From: Aurifilum marmelostoma
Lineage: Eukaryota > Ascomycota > Sordariomycetes > Diaporthales > Cryphonectriaceae
Assembly (NCBI GenBank): GCA_027559495.1
Contig: JAMXSV010000013.1
Span: 1-64,000, forward strand
Length of the DNA: 64,000 nucleotides
Reading direction: 5' to 3'
The stretch's first letter is position 1. The number at the start of each line of letters is the position of its first letter. Shown here piece by piece: positions 63,516 through 64,000 of this stretch. Below the pieces are notes generated by a model that was not told where the DNA came from, did no database searches, and saw nothing but the letters and a program-made list of their open reading frames with translations. The translations under genes were made by a program, and so were the position numbers.

Positions 63516-64000
63516 ATGAAGGGGCTCAGGCACTTGATGTCTGTTCTTCGACTCTCCCTTGTTGCGACTTGGCTAGTTGGGCTTTCAGCTGCAGCTGCCA
63601 GTAACCACGTAGCCCCCAGCGGCCCTATCACTGACTCGAAGGCTCTTCTATTGAACATCAGCAATGAATGGTCTTCAAATACTATTATCTCTTGGCCGGG
63701 TGAGGCAATCTTCCAAAACACGACGCAGCGATGGACAACTTTTGCGCCTCCAACATACGCCGCTGCTATCAGCCCCACAATAGAGGTTGATCTGATCAAG
63801 ATTGTGAGTGACGAATACCCATTGGAAGTTGTGGCGGTGCTATAGCGACCAGAATATCCTTGGCAAGATTCCCGCTAAACATTGTTCCTTTGGTCTAGGT
63901 CAAGCTTGCAACGCGTCACAACGTCTCTTTCCTCGCTACGAGTGGTGGTCGGCATGGCAAAGGCACCGCCCTAGGAAACCTCAATAATGGACGGCCATCG
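63516..64000 (+). CDS. Secreted FAD-linked oxidoreductase (BBE-like), 5' part only
   Basis: Exon 1 (63516-63803, 96 codons) starts with a signal peptide (MKGLRHLMSVLRLSLVATWL then VGLSAAAA). A 95-bp phase-0 GT-AG intron (63804-63898) is followed by exon 2, which runs off the window. Motifs are NEWSSNTIISWPGEAIF, RWTTFAPPTYAAAISP and then VKLATRHNVSFLATSGGRHG, the start of a PCMH-type FAD-binding domain of the berberine-bridge-enzyme class. Such flavoproteins oxidise small molecules and often occur in fungal biosynthetic clusters. Only 130 residues are visible of an expected roughly 450-600, so its integrity is unknown. Confidence 0.87.

Noticed and set aside
63305..63799. 164-codon minus-strand frame opposite the FAD oxidase
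   Set aside because: It is antisense to a well-supported exon with signal peptide and FAD-domain motifs; a shadow frame.

Overview
The window comes from a filamentous ascomycete (Pezizomycotina). Genes have short GT-AG introns (44-151 bp). Gene families are typically fungal: an N-terminally extended SulP transporter, a highly reducing polyketide synthase, a LysM secreted protein and a BBE-type flavin oxidase. Long A+T-rich blocks carry the C-to-T signature of repeat-induced point mutation (RIP). I would not name a genus from the sequence.

Layout. 1-3270 is an A/T block whose first 1,040 bases hold only three G/C bases, followed by LTR-like repeats. 3731-6460 is an intact four-exon SulP/STAS anion transporter. 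7046-16085 (minus) is a highly reducing PKS of order KS-AT-DH-MT-ER-KR-ACP. It is clearly a pseudogene, with in-frame stops, frameshifts and a 282-bp solo-LTR-like insertion with a 5-bp target duplication inside the ER domain. At 16715-17850 two broken short-chain dehydrogenase genes meet tail to tail, followed by the C-terminal end of a Fot1/pogo-type transposase (about 17920-18330). 18331-52500 is a 34-kb RIP-mutated block. In it two Ty3/Gypsy families alternate (A1, B1, an inverted B fragment, A2, B2). Their reverse transcriptase motifs can still be read on the minus strand.

After the block, a secreted TolB/PD40 beta-propeller-like gene (53366-55488, minus) and a secreted LysM gene (56411-57237, plus) diverge from a shared 0.9-kb intergenic region. 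From 57238 to 63515 there are only remnants (a tannase/feruloyl esterase fragment and unidentified coding-like shreds). The window ends inside the 5' part of a secreted FAD-linked oxidase gene (63516 to the edge).

The PKS, the adjacent SDRs and possibly the distant oxidase look like a decayed secondary-metabolite locus at the edge of a transposon-rich compartment. No product can be predicted. I see no tRNA, rRNA or CRISPR. I did not find a convincing new biological system. The strongest unusual signals are the LTR insertion in the PKS, the sparing of GpCpA sites in the RIP-mutated DNA, and the near G/C-free first kilobase.
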